Below are positions 54,116 through 63,935 of a stretch of 64,000 nucleotides of DNA, piece after piece (positions within the stretch are counted from its first letter, which is position 1; each line of letters opens with the position of its first letter). The DNA is from DASQQQ01 sp036390995 (GTDB lineage Bacteria; Actinomycetota; UBA4738; HRBIN12): the NCBI GenBank assembly GCA_036390995.1, contig DASWAT010000064.1, forward strand, positions 1 through 64,000. The letters are read 5' to 3'. The translations under genes were made by a program, and so were the position numbers. A model generated the notes under the pieces. The model worked only from the letters and a program-made list of their open reading frames with translations. It had not been told where the DNA came from and made no database searches.

Positions 54116-54776
54116 CGCGGAACCCCACGATCTTGTGCGAGCCGTCGCAGAACGGCTTGTTGCGCGAGTGGCCGCACCGGCAGAGCGTGACCCGGTTGCG
54201 GACCTCCCAGGTGGTGCCGTCCTCGGACTCCACCGGGATCCGCCCGCGGACCCAGAATGGGCCGTTCGGCTGCACGCCGATCGAGGGCTCGAGGGCCGGC
54301 TCCAGGTCCTCGTCCGCGTCCGACTCGCGCAGGACCAGCCGGCCCGAGGGGCACCGGTGGACCATCCCGACGAGCTGCTCACGGGCCTCCGGGTCGTCCC
54401 CTTCCTCCTCCACCAAGGTCCACACGTTCGTCGTCAGGTTCGTGCAGAAGCCCGCTTTCGAGCACAGGGACAGGTCGTCCGTGAGGATCAGGTCCTCGCC
54501 CTCGAACGATCCCCTGCGCGCCGCGGTGGGCCTTCGGTCCGCCGTCTCGGCCCAGTCCCACTCGATCGTTTCGCACGCCCGGTCGCAGAAGGGCCGCTGC
54601 TGGGAGCGATCGCACCGGCACAGGAGGTACTCGCCATCCGGTGTGAGGAACGACGGGCCCTCGTCCCAGTCGACGGGCTCGCCATGCTCGGTCTTCACGA
54701 TCGCGGTGCGAAGGAGCGGAGGATCGCCTTGAACGGCGTACGGACCACCTCGCCGCACCTCGATGCGCGCCTGCAC
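54093..54776 (-). CDS. Double CDGSH-type iron-sulfur protein with a central Fer4_19-like domain
   Basis: A 227-residue protein with two CDGSH-like sites around a divergent ferredoxin-like segment. The C-terminal site is canonical: C199, C201, C210 and H214 (CRC then CDGSH) binding a [2Fe-2S] cluster. The N-terminal site has the same spacing but C68 in place of His (CRC, CDRAC), giving four Cys. The middle region (C105, C111, C142; CPSGRL) matches the domain found with CDGSH in bacteria. It probably senses or carries redox equivalents. First gene of the ABC operon. Confidence 0.87.
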   Translation of the reverse strand: MQARIEVRRGGPYAVQGDPPLLRTAIVKTEHGEPVDWDEGPSFLTPDGEYLLCRCDRSQQRPFCDRACETIEWDWAETADRRPTAARRGSFEGEDLILTDDLSLCSKAGFCTNLTTNVWTLVEEEGDDPEAREQLVGMVHRCPSGRLVLRESDADEDLEPALEPSIGVQPNGPFWVRGRIPVESEDGTTWEVRNRVTLCRCGHSRNKPFCDGSHKIVGFRDAAEPAT

Positions 54777-54785
54777 GGCCGAAGC

Positions 54786-56294
54786 CTACCCGAGACCGCC
54801 GGAAAGGCGCCGCAGCGCGTCGAGCATGCGATCCACGTCGGCCTCGGTGGACAGGTAGTTCACGATACCGGCGCGCAGGTAGGTGCGGCCGCGGAGCTTC
54901 GTCGTGGAGACCCACGCCTCGCCCGACACCTCGAGGGCGCGCTGGAGCCGGTCCTGGTACGCGTCGAGCTCGTCCGGGTCAAGACCCGGCGGCACGTGAC
55001 GGAAGCACACAACCGACAACTCGGGCTCGGGCGGCGCCACCTCGAACTCATCGCTCTCGCGGCACCGCCGGGCGAGGTACGCCGCGAGGTCCACGTTCGC
55101 CTCGATGAGCCGCCCGAACCCCTCGCTGCCGAGGTGTTTCCACGACAGCCACAGCTTCAGCGCTCGGAACCGGCGGGTGCCCTCGATCGAGTACTGCATC
55201 CAGTTGAGCGGCGCGTCCTCCGGGTTCGGGGAGCGGTAGTACTCGGGCTCGCGATGGAACGTGCGGACCAGGTCCTCCCGGCGCTTCACGACGAGCGCGC
55301 CGATGTCGTACGCCTGGAAGAACCATTTGTGGGGGTCGATCGTGACGGAGTCGGCACGCTCGAGGTCGGGCACGCGATCCGCGTCGCGCTTCGAGAACCG
55401 GGCGGCGCCGCCGTACGCGGCGTCGACGTGCAGCCACATCCCCTCGCGCTCCGAGATGTCGGCCAGCTCGCCCACCAGGTCCACCGACCCGGTGTTCGTG
55501 GACCCGCTCACCGCGGCGATCGCGAGCGGGGTGAGGCCCTCGGCCCGGTCCTGGGCGATCGCGGCCGCGACCGGCGCCCCCTGCAGCCGGAACCGCTCGT
55601 CCGAGGGGACGATCCGAAGCGTCACCGGCGGGAACCCCAGCGTGGACAGGGCGCGCTCGATCGAGAAGTGCGCCTGGTCCGAGGCGTACACGCGGACGCC
55701 CTCCAGGGCGGACCCCCGTGGCGGCTCGGGCAGGTCGAGGAGCCGCGCGAGGTGCACGTCGCGGGCCACGTTCAGGGCCATGATGTTCGCCATCACGCCG
55801 CCGGACGTGAGCACCCCCCAGCTGCCGGGCCCGAACCCCACCAGGCCGCGGAGCCAGGACGTGACCTCCTCCTCCACGAGCGCGGCCACCGGGCCCGCGG
55901 CCCACACGTCGACCCCCTGATGCACCCACTGGGACAGGACCTCGCCCGCGATGGACGCCGGCAGGGGGGGCGGGGTGAAGTAGCTGAACGACCTCGGGTG
56001 CTGCGAGTTGAAGACGTGCGGCGCGATACGCTCCCGGAACTCGGCCAGGATGTCCTTCGACGTCGACGGCGCGTCGGGCGCGGGTCCCGGCTCGTTCGTC
56101 CGACCGTAGAACCAACGTCGCAGGTCGGGGTAGGAGTCGGGCGCGACGGGACGGCGCATCGCCTCGCCGTAGAGGTAGTCGAGGGAGGCCTCCCACGTGA
56201 GCCGGCCGAGCTCCTCGAGCGCCTCGCGCGCCTCGGCGGGGTCGCGGAAACCGATCAGCTCGGGTTCGGGATGCCAGGAGAAGGCGTCGGACAC
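54786..56294 (-). CDS. PLP-dependent decarboxylase (group II, aromatic-L-amino-acid/glutamate decarboxylase-like)
   Basis: A 502-residue fold-type I decarboxylase. The cofactor-binding segment TSGGVMANIMALNVARD, the Asp and Ala of LHVDAAYGG, and the Schiff-base Lys in DPHKWFFQ are all present. Length and motifs fit the group containing aromatic amino acid, tyrosine and glutamate decarboxylases; the substrate cannot be told. It is divergent from the class III aminotransferase across 32 bp, so the two may act in one amine pathway. Confidence 0.9.
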   Translation of the reverse strand: MSDAFSWHPEPELIGFRDPAEAREALEELGRLTWEASLDYLYGEAMRRPVAPDSYPDLRRWFYGRTNEPGPAPDAPSTSKDILAEFRERIAPHVFNSQHPRSFSYFTPPPLPASIAGEVLSQWVHQGVDVWAAGPVAALVEEEVTSWLRGLVGFGPGSWGVLTSGGVMANIMALNVARDVHLARLLDLPEPPRGSALEGVRVYASDQAHFSIERALSTLGFPPVTLRIVPSDERFRLQGAPVAAAIAQDRAEGLTPLAIAAVSGSTNTGSVDLVGELADISEREGMWLHVDAAYGGAARFSKRDADRVPDLERADSVTIDPHKWFFQAYDIGALVVKRREDLVRTFHREPEYYRSPNPEDAPLNWMQYSIEGTRRFRALKLWLSWKHLGSEGFGRLIEANVDLAAYLARRCRESDEFEVAPPEPELSVVCFRHVPPGLDPDELDAYQDRLQRALEVSGEAWVSTTKLRGRTYLRAGIVNYLSTEADVDRMLDALRRLSGGLG

Positions 56295-56311
56295 GCCCGG
56301 ACTCTACCGAA

Positions 56312-56317
56312 TACGCT
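56312..56317 (+). promoter_or_regulatory. −10 candidate (TACGCT) of the aminotransferase gene
   Basis: TACGCT fits TANNNT and ends 9 nt before ATG 56327, the same motif and spacing as upstream of adenosine deaminase copy 1 (8386-8391). It lies in the 32-bp gap between divergent genes. Confidence 0.4.
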
Positions 56318-56326
56318 GGCCGCTCC

Positions 56327-57688
56327 ATGGGTGAGCCGACGATCGAGCGGGGGCGCGTCCACGAGCTGAAGCGCCGCGAGGACGAGCGGTTCGCGGCGGA
56401 GCACCCGCGCTCGTTGGAGCTGCTCGCCCGAGCCCGAGCTTCGATGCCGAACGGCGTGCCGATGGCATGGTTGGCCGATCCCGGCACGTACGAGCACCCG
56501 GTGTGGGTCCTCGAGGGCAAGGGCGCGCGGTTCCGCGACGCCGACGGCCGGGAGTACGTGGATTTCAACCTCGCCGACATGAGCATGTTCTGCGGCTACG
56601 CGCCGGGACCCATCGTCGAGGCCGTGTCCCGCCGGATGGCGGGCGGGAACCAGTTCCTGCTGCCCGTCGAGGACTCCATCTGGGTCGCCGAGGAGCTGGC
56701 CCGGCGGTGGGCGCTCCCGAAGTGGCAGTTCACGCTGTCGGCCTCGCAGGCCAACACCGAGGTGATCCGTGTGGCGCGGGTCGCAACGGGCCGCTCGATC
56801 GGACTCATGTTCGAGGGCAAGTACCACGGCCACTTCGACCAAGCGCTCGTGGCACTGGAGGACGGGCACGAGGTGCCCGAGGAGCTCGGGCTGCCCGCCG
56901 GGGTCGCCGAGCAGACCCGCGTGATCGCGTTCAACGACCTCGAGGCGCTCGAGCGCGCGCTCGAGCCGCACGACGTCGCCGTGGTGCTCCTCGAACCGGC
57001 CATGACGAACAACCACGGCCTGATCCTTCCGGACCCCGGCTTCCACGAGGCGCTCCGACGGATCACGCGCGAGACCGGCACGCTCCTCGCGTACGACGAG
57101 ACCCACACGCTCGTGTGCGGGCCCGGAGGGCTGGTCCGGGAGTGGAGCCTCGAGCCCGACCTCGTGTCGCTCGGCAAGTCGATCGCGGGCGGCGTGCCGA
57201 TCGGCGCCTACGGGATGACCGACGACGTGGCCGAGGTGTTCCGCTCCGCCGACCCGCCCGAGGGCGCTCACCCCGGGGTGGCCACCGGCGGCACCCTGTT
57301 CGCGAACGCGCTGACGTTCGCGGCCGCACGCGCCGCGCTCGGGGAGGTCCTCACCGCGGATGCCTACACGCACACCGCGGCGCTCGGCGGCCGGCTGGCA
57401 GACGGGATGGAGGTGTCGGTGCGGCGGGTCGGGCTGCCCTGGACGATCCACAGGCTCTCCCCGCGGTCCGGGTACACATTCTCGAAACGGTTGCCGCGCA
57501 ATGCTCGGGAGGCCATCGCCTGCGAAGACCGGCTGCTGGTGCACCTGATCCGCGTGTGGCTGGCGAACCGAGGCGTGTGGGAAGCGATCCCCGGAGCCGG
57601 GCCAACCGTATCGGTGCCCGCAGCGGAGGGCGACGTGGACGGCTACGTCGGGGCCTTCGCCGAGCTGCTGGCCGCGCTGACGGCCTAG
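56327..57688 (+). CDS. Class III PLP-dependent aminotransferase, glutamate-1-semialdehyde aminomutase-like (copy 2)
   Basis: A 453-residue paralogue of the enzyme at 18252-19610, sharing the N-terminal plan (GARFRDADGREYVDFNLAD), the DETHTLVCGPGG segment and the Schiff-base Lys in LVSLGKSIAGGVPIGAYG. As with copy 1, HemL-like ancestry is clear but the substrate is not. The stop codon overlaps that of the convergent regulator gene (57685-57688). Its divergent neighbour is a PLP decarboxylase, so amino acid or amine catabolism is a fair guess. Confidence 0.85.
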   Translation: MGEPTIERGRVHELKRREDERFAAEHPRSLELLARARASMPNGVPMAWLADPGTYEHPVWVLEGKGARFRDADGREYVDFNLADMSMFCGYAPGPIVEAVSRRMAGGNQFLLPVEDSIWVAEELARRWALPKWQFTLSASQANTEVIRVARVATGRSIGLMFEGKYHGHFDQALVALEDGHEVPEELGLPAGVAEQTRVIAFNDLEALERALEPHDVAVVLLEPAMTNNHGLILPDPGFHEALRRITRETGTLLAYDETHTLVCGPGGLVREWSLEPDLVSLGKSIAGGVPIGAYGMTDDVAEVFRSADPPEGAHPGVATGGTLFANALTFAAARAALGEVLTADAYTHTAALGGRLADGMEVSVRRVGLPWTIHRLSPRSGYTFSKRLPRNAREAIACEDRLLVHLIRVWLANRGVWEAIPGAGPTVSVPAAEGDVDGYVGAFAELLAALTA

Positions 57689-60600
57689 GAGGTTCTCGCG
57701 AGGGCGCGGCCCAGGAGCTCGTCCGCCTCGTCCACGAAGACCCGCGCCCCGAGCAAGCTCATCACGTCGCGCGCCTTCCGCAGGGCCTCGGCGGCCTCGG
57801 CCGTCCGACCGAGCCCCAGCAGGCACCGGCCCCTGCCGAGCAGCGACCGGCCTCGCTCCAGAGGGAACCCGTAGTCCGTCCAGACCCTCACCGAGCGCGC
57901 ATACAGCTCCTCGGCCCGTGCGAGGTCCCCGCCATGCTCGGCCAGGATCGCCCGGCACGTGAGCAGCGACAGCTCCTGCCGGGTGGCGGTGGGCTCACCT
58001 GCGCCGTCGACGAGCTCCTCGGCGCGGCCGACCTGGCCGATCCGGATCAGCACCCGGACGGCGACCGGCAAGAACATCCGCCGGTAGTCGGGCTGGTCCT
58101 CGGTGGCCTCCAGGAACTCGTCGAGCAGCCCGGCGGAGCCCTCGAGGTCGCCCTGCCGGTACCGGAGCTCGGCGACGACCAGCAGCGACGGCGCGAGGTA
58201 CTCGGCGTACTGGATGTCACGGGCCCGCGCGAGCAGTCCCTCGGCCGTCGCCGCAACGGGTTCGAGCTCGCCGCGCCGCAGGAACACCCACGACCGGTAG
58301 ATGAGGGCCACCGTGCCGACCCGCGTGGCGCCGTGGGCCTGCTCCCACTCGAGCATGTCCCCGGCGATGCGCAGGACGCGATCCCAGTCGCCGAGGTCGA
58401 AGAGCGCCTCCAGCGCGCCGCCCTCGGCCCACATCGCCATCGTGGTGAACCCCCGGACCTCACAGAACTCGGTCATGTCGGCCCACACGGCCGAGGCCGC
58501 GGACGGTCCCTCCCACGCCCACAGCGCGTAGGCGAGGTTGTTGTACGCCACCGCAGTCTCCTCGCCCAGGCCGAGCTCGAGCGCGCGGCGAAGCGCCTCC
58601 CGCAGGTCGTCCAGGCCCTCGCGATCGCCCAGCGCGCTGCGGGCCGCCCCCCGGTACTGGAGCGCCAGGACCTCCTCGTCCTCCAGCCCGAGCTCGTCCG
58701 CGAGGCCGATGGCCCGCTCGGCCCACGGGATGGCCTCCGCGCTCTCCCCGGCGACGTACAGGTGAGCGGCCATGCGGGTGCACGCCCGCGCGAGCTCCGG
58801 GCCCGGCCCCTCGCGCTCCAGCAGCGTGATCGCCTCGCGTAGCAGCCCTCGCGCCTCCTCGCCGTGCTTCGTCGGCAGGCGGGACAGCCGGGCCATGGTC
58901 TCCCCCAGGCCGAGGTCGTCGCCCTGGAACTCGCGCATGGCCAGCGCGAAGTCCTCTTCGGCCTGGGCGAACCGCCCGAGAGCCCCCGCCACCTCCGCCG
59001 CCTCCACCAGGGCCCGGGTCCGGTCGGGGTCGCCCACCGCCAACACCTCCCGGGCCCGGCGGTAGAACGTCTCGGCCCGGGTCGCATCGAGCCGCTTCGC
59101 CCGGTCGCCGGCGAGGAGCAGTGCCGAGCCGGCGTCGCGCTCCAGCTCCGGCGTGACCTGCCCCGTGGCTCGGGCCAGCTCCAGGGCCTCGCCGTAATGG
59201 TGGGCCAGGAGCTCCGACAGATCCGAGACCCGATCTCCCGCCACGCTTCGGATCCAGGAGGCCACCGCCAGGTGCTTGACCCCGCGCGCGGCGCGTGGGA
59301 TCTGTCCGTACGCCACGTCTTGCACGAGGACGTGCCAGAACGCGTACTCGGCCTCCCCCTTCACGGTGGAGATCCGGGAGGGTCGAACGAACTCGCGACG
59401 GACGAGCTCGTGGAGGATGACCTCCGCCTCGTCGCGACCGATCCCGGCCATCGACGCCACGGCGCCAGCCCAGAAGACCTTGCCGGCGACGGCGGCATCC
59501 TGCAGCACCACCTTGTGGTCGAGCGGCAGCGTGTCGAGGCGCGCCCCGATCAGCAGCTGGAGGGTCTGCGGGACGGCGACCTCTGCGGCCGCGCCCGACA
59601 CCCCTCGAGCCACGTCCACGATCCCCTGGTCCCGCAGCATCCGGACGAACTCCTCGGCGTACAGGGGGTTACCGCCCGAGCGCTCCAGCAGCGTGGCCTG
59701 GGTCTGCGCCGGCAGCACGGCGCTGTCGAGGAGCGCGGACACGAGCATCGCGGTCTCCTGGGAGGAGAACGGCGCCAGCGCGATCGAGGTGGCGTTGCGG
59801 CGTCCTCCCCCCCAGTTCGGATGGCGCTGGTAAAGCTCCGGACGGGCCGCGCAGACCACCAGGAGCGGCAGCCCCACGATCCAGTCCACAACGTGCTCGA
59901 TGAACGCGAGCATCGGCTCGTCGGCCCAGTGGAGGTCCTCGAACACCAGGATCGTGGGCGAGCTCGCGGCCAGCGCCTCCACCCATCGTCGCCAGGCGGT
60001 GAACAGCTCCTCCCTCGGCACGTCGGCCGCGGAGCGCGGCAACCCTGCGAGGGGCGCGAGCCGAGCCTGCATCCAGTCCCGCTCGCCAGGATCGGCCACG
60101 AACGGCTCGACGGCGCCCCGAAGCTTCGGCTCGACGTCGGCCGGCGGGTCGGACTCGAGGATCCCGGCCTCCGCTTTCACGATCTCGGCGAGCGCCCAGA
60201 AGCTGATCCCCTCGCCGTACGGCAGGCACCGGCCCTGGCGCCACCGGATGAGATCGGGGAACTCGTCGACGAACGAGCCGAGCTCCTGGATCAGGCGCGT
60301 CTTGCCCACGCCGGGCTCGCCCGTGATCGTGACCAGCTGAACGGATGATTCCGAGACCGCCCGGCGGAACGCACCCTCCAGCAGCGTGCGTTCCTCCCGA
60401 CGACCGATGAACGGCGTCTGCGGCTGCGGACGCGCATCCACGCCGAACCGGCTCCGAGCCTCGACGGCCCGCCACACCTCGAGGGGCTCCGCCTTGCCCT
60501 TCACCACGACGGGATCGCGATCCTCGTAGCTGAAGGCGCGGTCGGTCGCCCGGTGCGTGGGCTCGCCTACCACGATCTCGCCCTCGGCGGCGATCTGCAG

Positions 60601-61095
60601 GAGCCGCGAGGCCGTATTCACCACGTCGCCGGTCACGGCTTCGCCGATCTGCGGACCGGAGCCGGGCCGAGCCACGACCGCCTCCCCCGTGTTCACGCCG
60701 ACCCGCACGGCGGCCGGCAGGTGCGGGTTGCGCTCGGCGAGCCCGGGCATCGCCTCCACCACGTTCAGGGCCGCGCGGACGGCACGCTCCGGATCGTCCT
60801 CGTGTGCTACCGGAGCGCCGAACACGCCGAGCACCGTGGGGCCCATGAACTTGTCGATGGTGCCGCCGAAGTTCGTGACCTGCTGCCGGACCAGGCCGTG
60901 GTAGGGGGCGAGGGCCTGTTGCAGGTCCTCGGGATCGCCGCCCTCGCCGACGCCGAGCAGCTCACAGAACACCACGGTGACGATCTTGCGCTCCTCGCCG
61001 CCGGGACCCGCCGGTGGCGCGAGCGCCGAGCCGCACCGGCCGCAGAACCGCGCCCGGTCGGGGTTCTCCTCGCCGCAGTGCCCGCAGACCAGCAC
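57685..61095 (-). CDS. Zinc-ribbon / degenerate cyclase / AAA ATPase / TPR regulator
   Basis: A 1136-residue protein. Residues 1-25 are a zinc ribbon (CGHCGEENPDRARFCGRCG). Residues 36-215 are a class III cyclase-like domain in which the first metal Asp is Glu (VVFCELLG) and the second is Pro (DKFMGPTVLG), while the adenine Lys and the Asn/Arg (VNTASRL) remain; catalysis is therefore unlikely. An AAA/STAND ATPase follows (GEPGVGKTR; LVFEDLHWADEP), then about 500 residues of TPR-like helices. No C-terminal DNA-binding domain is seen. It is probably a nucleotide-regulated scaffold or sensor. Related in plan to the LAL protein at 40239-43454. Confidence 0.88.
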   Translation of the reverse strand: MLVCGHCGEENPDRARFCGRCGSALAPPAGPGGEERKIVTVVFCELLGVGEGGDPEDLQQALAPYHGLVRQQVTNFGGTIDKFMGPTVLGVFGAPVAHEDDPERAVRAALNVVEAMPGLAERNPHLPAAVRVGVNTGEAVVARPGSGPQIGEAVTGDVVNTASRLLQIAAEGEIVVGEPTHRATDRAFSYEDRDPVVVKGKAEPLEVWRAVEARSRFGVDARPQPQTPFIGRREERTLLEGAFRRAVSESSVQLVTITGEPGVGKTRLIQELGSFVDEFPDLIRWRQGRCLPYGEGISFWALAEIVKAEAGILESDPPADVEPKLRGAVEPFVADPGERDWMQARLAPLAGLPRSAADVPREELFTAWRRWVEALAASSPTILVFEDLHWADEPMLAFIEHVVDWIVGLPLLVVCAARPELYQRHPNWGGGRRNATSIALAPFSSQETAMLVSALLDSAVLPAQTQATLLERSGGNPLYAEEFVRMLRDQGIVDVARGVSGAAAEVAVPQTLQLLIGARLDTLPLDHKVVLQDAAVAGKVFWAGAVASMAGIGRDEAEVILHELVRREFVRPSRISTVKGEAEYAFWHVLVQDVAYGQIPRAARGVKHLAVASWIRSVAGDRVSDLSELLAHHYGEALELARATGQVTPELERDAGSALLLAGDRAKRLDATRAETFYRRAREVLAVGDPDRTRALVEAAEVAGALGRFAQAEEDFALAMREFQGDDLGLGETMARLSRLPTKHGEEARGLLREAITLLEREGPGPELARACTRMAAHLYVAGESAEAIPWAERAIGLADELGLEDEEVLALQYRGAARSALGDREGLDDLREALRRALELGLGEETAVAYNNLAYALWAWEGPSAASAVWADMTEFCEVRGFTTMAMWAEGGALEALFDLGDWDRVLRIAGDMLEWEQAHGATRVGTVALIYRSWVFLRRGELEPVAATAEGLLARARDIQYAEYLAPSLLVVAELRYRQGDLEGSAGLLDEFLEATEDQPDYRRMFLPVAVRVLIRIGQVGRAEELVDGAGEPTATRQELSLLTCRAILAEHGGDLARAEELYARSVRVWTDYGFPLERGRSLLGRGRCLLGLGRTAEAAEALRKARDVMSLLGARVFVDEADELLGRALARTS

Positions 61096-61111
61096 GCGGC
61101 AAGTCTACGGG

Positions 61112-62116
61112 TCACCCGGCCGTGGCCAGCCAGCCGTCGATGCCCTGCTCGATGTCGGCCTTCAGGGCGTCGTCGGCGAAGGACGCACGGACGCCGTTCC
61201 GCGCGATGGCGCCGAGAACCTCGTCGTCGAGCCCGAACGTCTCGCGGACCAGCTCGTACTCGCCGGTGAGCGGCGAGGAGAACATCGACGGATCGTCGCT
61301 GTTCAGCGTGACCACGAGGCCGGCGTCGAGCAGCCTCGGCAGCGGGTGGGCGCCCATCGACCGGACCACGCGTGTCATCACGTTCGAGGTCGGACAGACC
61401 TCGAGCGGGATCCGCCGATCGCGGAGCTCGGTCACGAGGCGCTCGTCCTCCAAGCACCGGATGCCGTGCCCCAGGCGCTCGGCCCGGAGCGAGTCGAGCG
61501 CCCCCCGGATGCTGGCCGGGCCGGCCGTCTCCCCCGCGTGCGGCAGGGAGTGCAGGCCGGCGTCCGTGGCCCGATGGAAGAGCTCCGCGTAGGCCTCCGG
61601 CGGATGGCGCTCGTCGCCCCCCAGGCCGACGCCGATCACGCCGTCGGCGCGGTGCCGGACCGCCGACTCGAGGGCCGCGCGGGAGAGCTCCATCGGCAGG
61701 CCTCGGACCAGGTCCACGAGGGGGCGGCAGACGATCCCGAAGTCGCGCTCCCCGTCGGCGAACCCCTGGAGCACGCCGAGGACCGGCCCGTCCCAGTCGT
61801 CCAGGCGCGGCCCGTGCTCGGGCAGCGAGAACGAGACCTCGGCGTACCGGACGCCCTGCGCCGCCTCGTCCTCGCAGAGCTCGTACGCGATCCGGCGGAA
61901 GTCCGCGGGCGCGCACAGGCACTGGAGCCCGGCCACCCACTCGTCGATGAAGTGCCGGAAGTCCCGGAAGCCGTATCGTCCGTCGCGCAGACCCTCCGGC
62001 AGCTCGACGCCGGCCCGCGAGGCCAGCTCGACGACGGTCGACGGGCGCATCGACCCCTCGAGGTGGACGTGCAGGTCCACCTTCGGGAGTGCGGACAAGG
62101 CTCGGCCGGCGTTCAT
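61112..62116 (-). CDS. Adenosine deaminase family protein (copy 2)
   Basis: A 334-residue member of the adenosine deaminase family with all metal and catalytic motifs: VDLHVHLEGSM, SLPHAGETAG, ERLGHGI and LNSDDPSMFSS. The MF after DDP, and CPTSNVMT, set it slightly apart from copy 1, so it may use another purine such as adenine, methylthioadenosine or aminodeoxyfutalosine. It lies 16 bp downstream of nothing in the same unit except the esterase, and upstream of the regulator in the same direction. Confidence 0.87.
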   Translation of the reverse strand: MNAGRALSALPKVDLHVHLEGSMRPSTVVELASRAGVELPEGLRDGRYGFRDFRHFIDEWVAGLQCLCAPADFRRIAYELCEDEAAQGVRYAEVSFSLPEHGPRLDDWDGPVLGVLQGFADGERDFGIVCRPLVDLVRGLPMELSRAALESAVRHRADGVIGVGLGGDERHPPEAYAELFHRATDAGLHSLPHAGETAGPASIRGALDSLRAERLGHGIRCLEDERLVTELRDRRIPLEVCPTSNVMTRVVRSMGAHPLPRLLDAGLVVTLNSDDPSMFSSPLTGEYELVRETFGLDDEVLGAIARNGVRASFADDALKADIEQGIDGWLATAG

Positions 62117-62138
62117 GGCCGGCGAGCCTATCGGACCG

Positions 62139-63863
62139 CTACGCGGCCGGGATCCTCCGCCCGTACATCTCCTCGGCTGCCGGCCGCCCCGCGGGTGCCC
62201 CGGCGTCGCCCGGCAGCCAGCCGGCGGTTCCGCCCGGTGCCTGCCGGGCCATGGCCTCGGCCATCATGCGGACCAGCCGAGCCCCCCACGGACCCCAGCA
62301 GTGCGGCTTGTTCTTGCCGTAGTGGAACTCCGCCTCGGCAGCCGGGTGGGTGGTCGAGTCCAGGAACGCCTGCAGCAGCTCGACCGCGTTGTTGAGGAAG
62401 AACGTGTCGTCGTCGCCCACCCAGACGTGGATCTTCCCGGCCAGCTTCGGGCCCACGCCCGACCAGTGCTCGTCGAGGTACCAACGCAGGTCCATGGGGT
62501 GCCAGGCCCTCGCCACGGCGTGGTCGATCTCGCCGGTCATCTTGTCCCAGATGGGGGCCGGATAGCCGTCCTCGCCCTGGGGACCGTACACGGCCTGCCA
62601 GATGTCCCACTGACCGAGCTGCGAGCGACCGTTCGTTCCGAGCGCCGCCTCCCAGTGGTTCTCCTCGTCCATGGTCCAGATCGTGTCGCCGGGGACGGTC
62701 CTGGCGGACGGCCTCGGCACCTGCTCCCACTCGTACGGGGTCCAGTAGGCGTTCTGATCCTCGTACACGTTCACGAGCTGGTGGGACCGGAAGTCCACGG
62801 AGTCCGGGCACAGACCCCACGCCCCACCGTAGAAGCCCGGGTAGAAGACCTGCTGCGCGAGCGCCTCCCAGCCTCCGGTCGACCCGCCCGTGAGGGTCCG
62901 GGCCCAGGGCTTGGGCATCCCCCGGAACTGCTTCTGGATCGCGGGGATGAGCTCGTCGACGATGGCATCGCCGTAGGGCCCGAGGTTCGCCGAGTTCACC
63001 GCGTACGAGTCGTCGAAGAACGGGTTCTCGTGCCGGAGCTCGACCACGATCGCACGAGGCGCGGCGTCCGACACCCACCACTTGGAGAACCGTCCCGCGA
63101 GCTTCTCGTCGAACCCGAACGGGTTGTCGAACGGGAAGTGCCCGTGCAGGTAGATCACCGGGTACCGGCGAGTCCCGTTCGCCCGGTACCCCTCGGGGAG
63201 CAGCACGTTCGCCGCGATGTACATCGGCTGGCCCCAGAACTCGGTGAGCAGGTGGCTCCGGATCTTGACGTGCTTCACGTGCTTCGAGTCCTTGGGGTTC
63301 CCCTGCTGGCAGGTTCCGCCCTTGGGAACGGGATCGGAGGGCTCGATGGTCTGGTCCAGCGTCAGGTCGACGGCGCCGGCGTCCGGCGACAGATGCAGCT
63401 TGACCGGTGTGCTGTACAGGTTCCCCGGCGAGTCCAGGAAGTACCCGCCGTCGCCGCACGGCAGGTGCAGCTGCACGACGGACCCGTCGGATCGATCGAA
63501 CGTGGTGTAGACGTTCAGGAACGCCTGCACCGAGTAGTCGCCTGCCGGGAGCTGGTCGAGCGAGGCGAGCGGGTACCCGTAGACGTCGGCCCCGCCGTCC
63601 AGCACCATGGCTTGCCCCGGCGCCACGTCGGAGACGTCCGTACCCCAGAACGGCGGACCGAGGATGTCCACCTGGAACCGCGGCTCCGGATCTTGCGTCG
63701 TGGACACGATCACGAACACCCGGCCTGTCGCCGCGTCCGCGCGCACGTCCGATCCGAACGACACCCGGAACTGGAGCGCCCCAGCTCCCTGAGCGCCTCC
63801 GGCCGTCCCGAACGCGGCCGTCGCCAGCACCAGCGCCGCAACCCACGCAGCATGTCTGCGCAT
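62139..63863 (-). CDS. Secreted alpha/beta-hydrolase (esterase D-like)
   Basis: A 574-residue exported protein with a Sec signal peptide (VAALVLATAAFGTAGGAQGA). An N-terminal beta-rich domain of about 190 residues is followed by an esterase domain: strand YPVIYLHGHFPF, nucleophile Ser in LTGGSTGGWEAL, probable Asp in WVGDDDTFF and His in NKPHCWG. It resembles the esterase D/feruloyl esterase superfamily. Four or more Cys in the exported part may form disulfides. Substrate unknown. Start ATG 63863 follows GGAGGGGGCC. Confidence 0.82.
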   Translation of the reverse strand: MRRHAAWVAALVLATAAFGTAGGAQGAGALQFRVSFGSDVRADAATGRVFVIVSTTQDPEPRFQVDILGPPFWGTDVSDVAPGQAMVLDGGADVYGYPLASLDQLPAGDYSVQAFLNVYTTFDRSDGSVVQLHLPCGDGGYFLDSPGNLYSTPVKLHLSPDAGAVDLTLDQTIEPSDPVPKGGTCQQGNPKDSKHVKHVKIRSHLLTEFWGQPMYIAANVLLPEGYRANGTRRYPVIYLHGHFPFDNPFGFDEKLAGRFSKWWVSDAAPRAIVVELRHENPFFDDSYAVNSANLGPYGDAIVDELIPAIQKQFRGMPKPWARTLTGGSTGGWEALAQQVFYPGFYGGAWGLCPDSVDFRSHQLVNVYEDQNAYWTPYEWEQVPRPSARTVPGDTIWTMDEENHWEAALGTNGRSQLGQWDIWQAVYGPQGEDGYPAPIWDKMTGEIDHAVARAWHPMDLRWYLDEHWSGVGPKLAGKIHVWVGDDDTFFLNNAVELLQAFLDSTTHPAAEAEFHYGKNKPHCWGPWGARLVRMMAEAMARQAPGGTAGWLPGDAGAPAGRPAAEEMYGRRIPAA

Positions 63864-63935
63864 GGCCCCCTCCTTCGGTGTGCCTCCTGCCGAACCTACT
63901 CCCTCCCCCAGGGGTCGCCGGAGGGGCGAAGGTCC

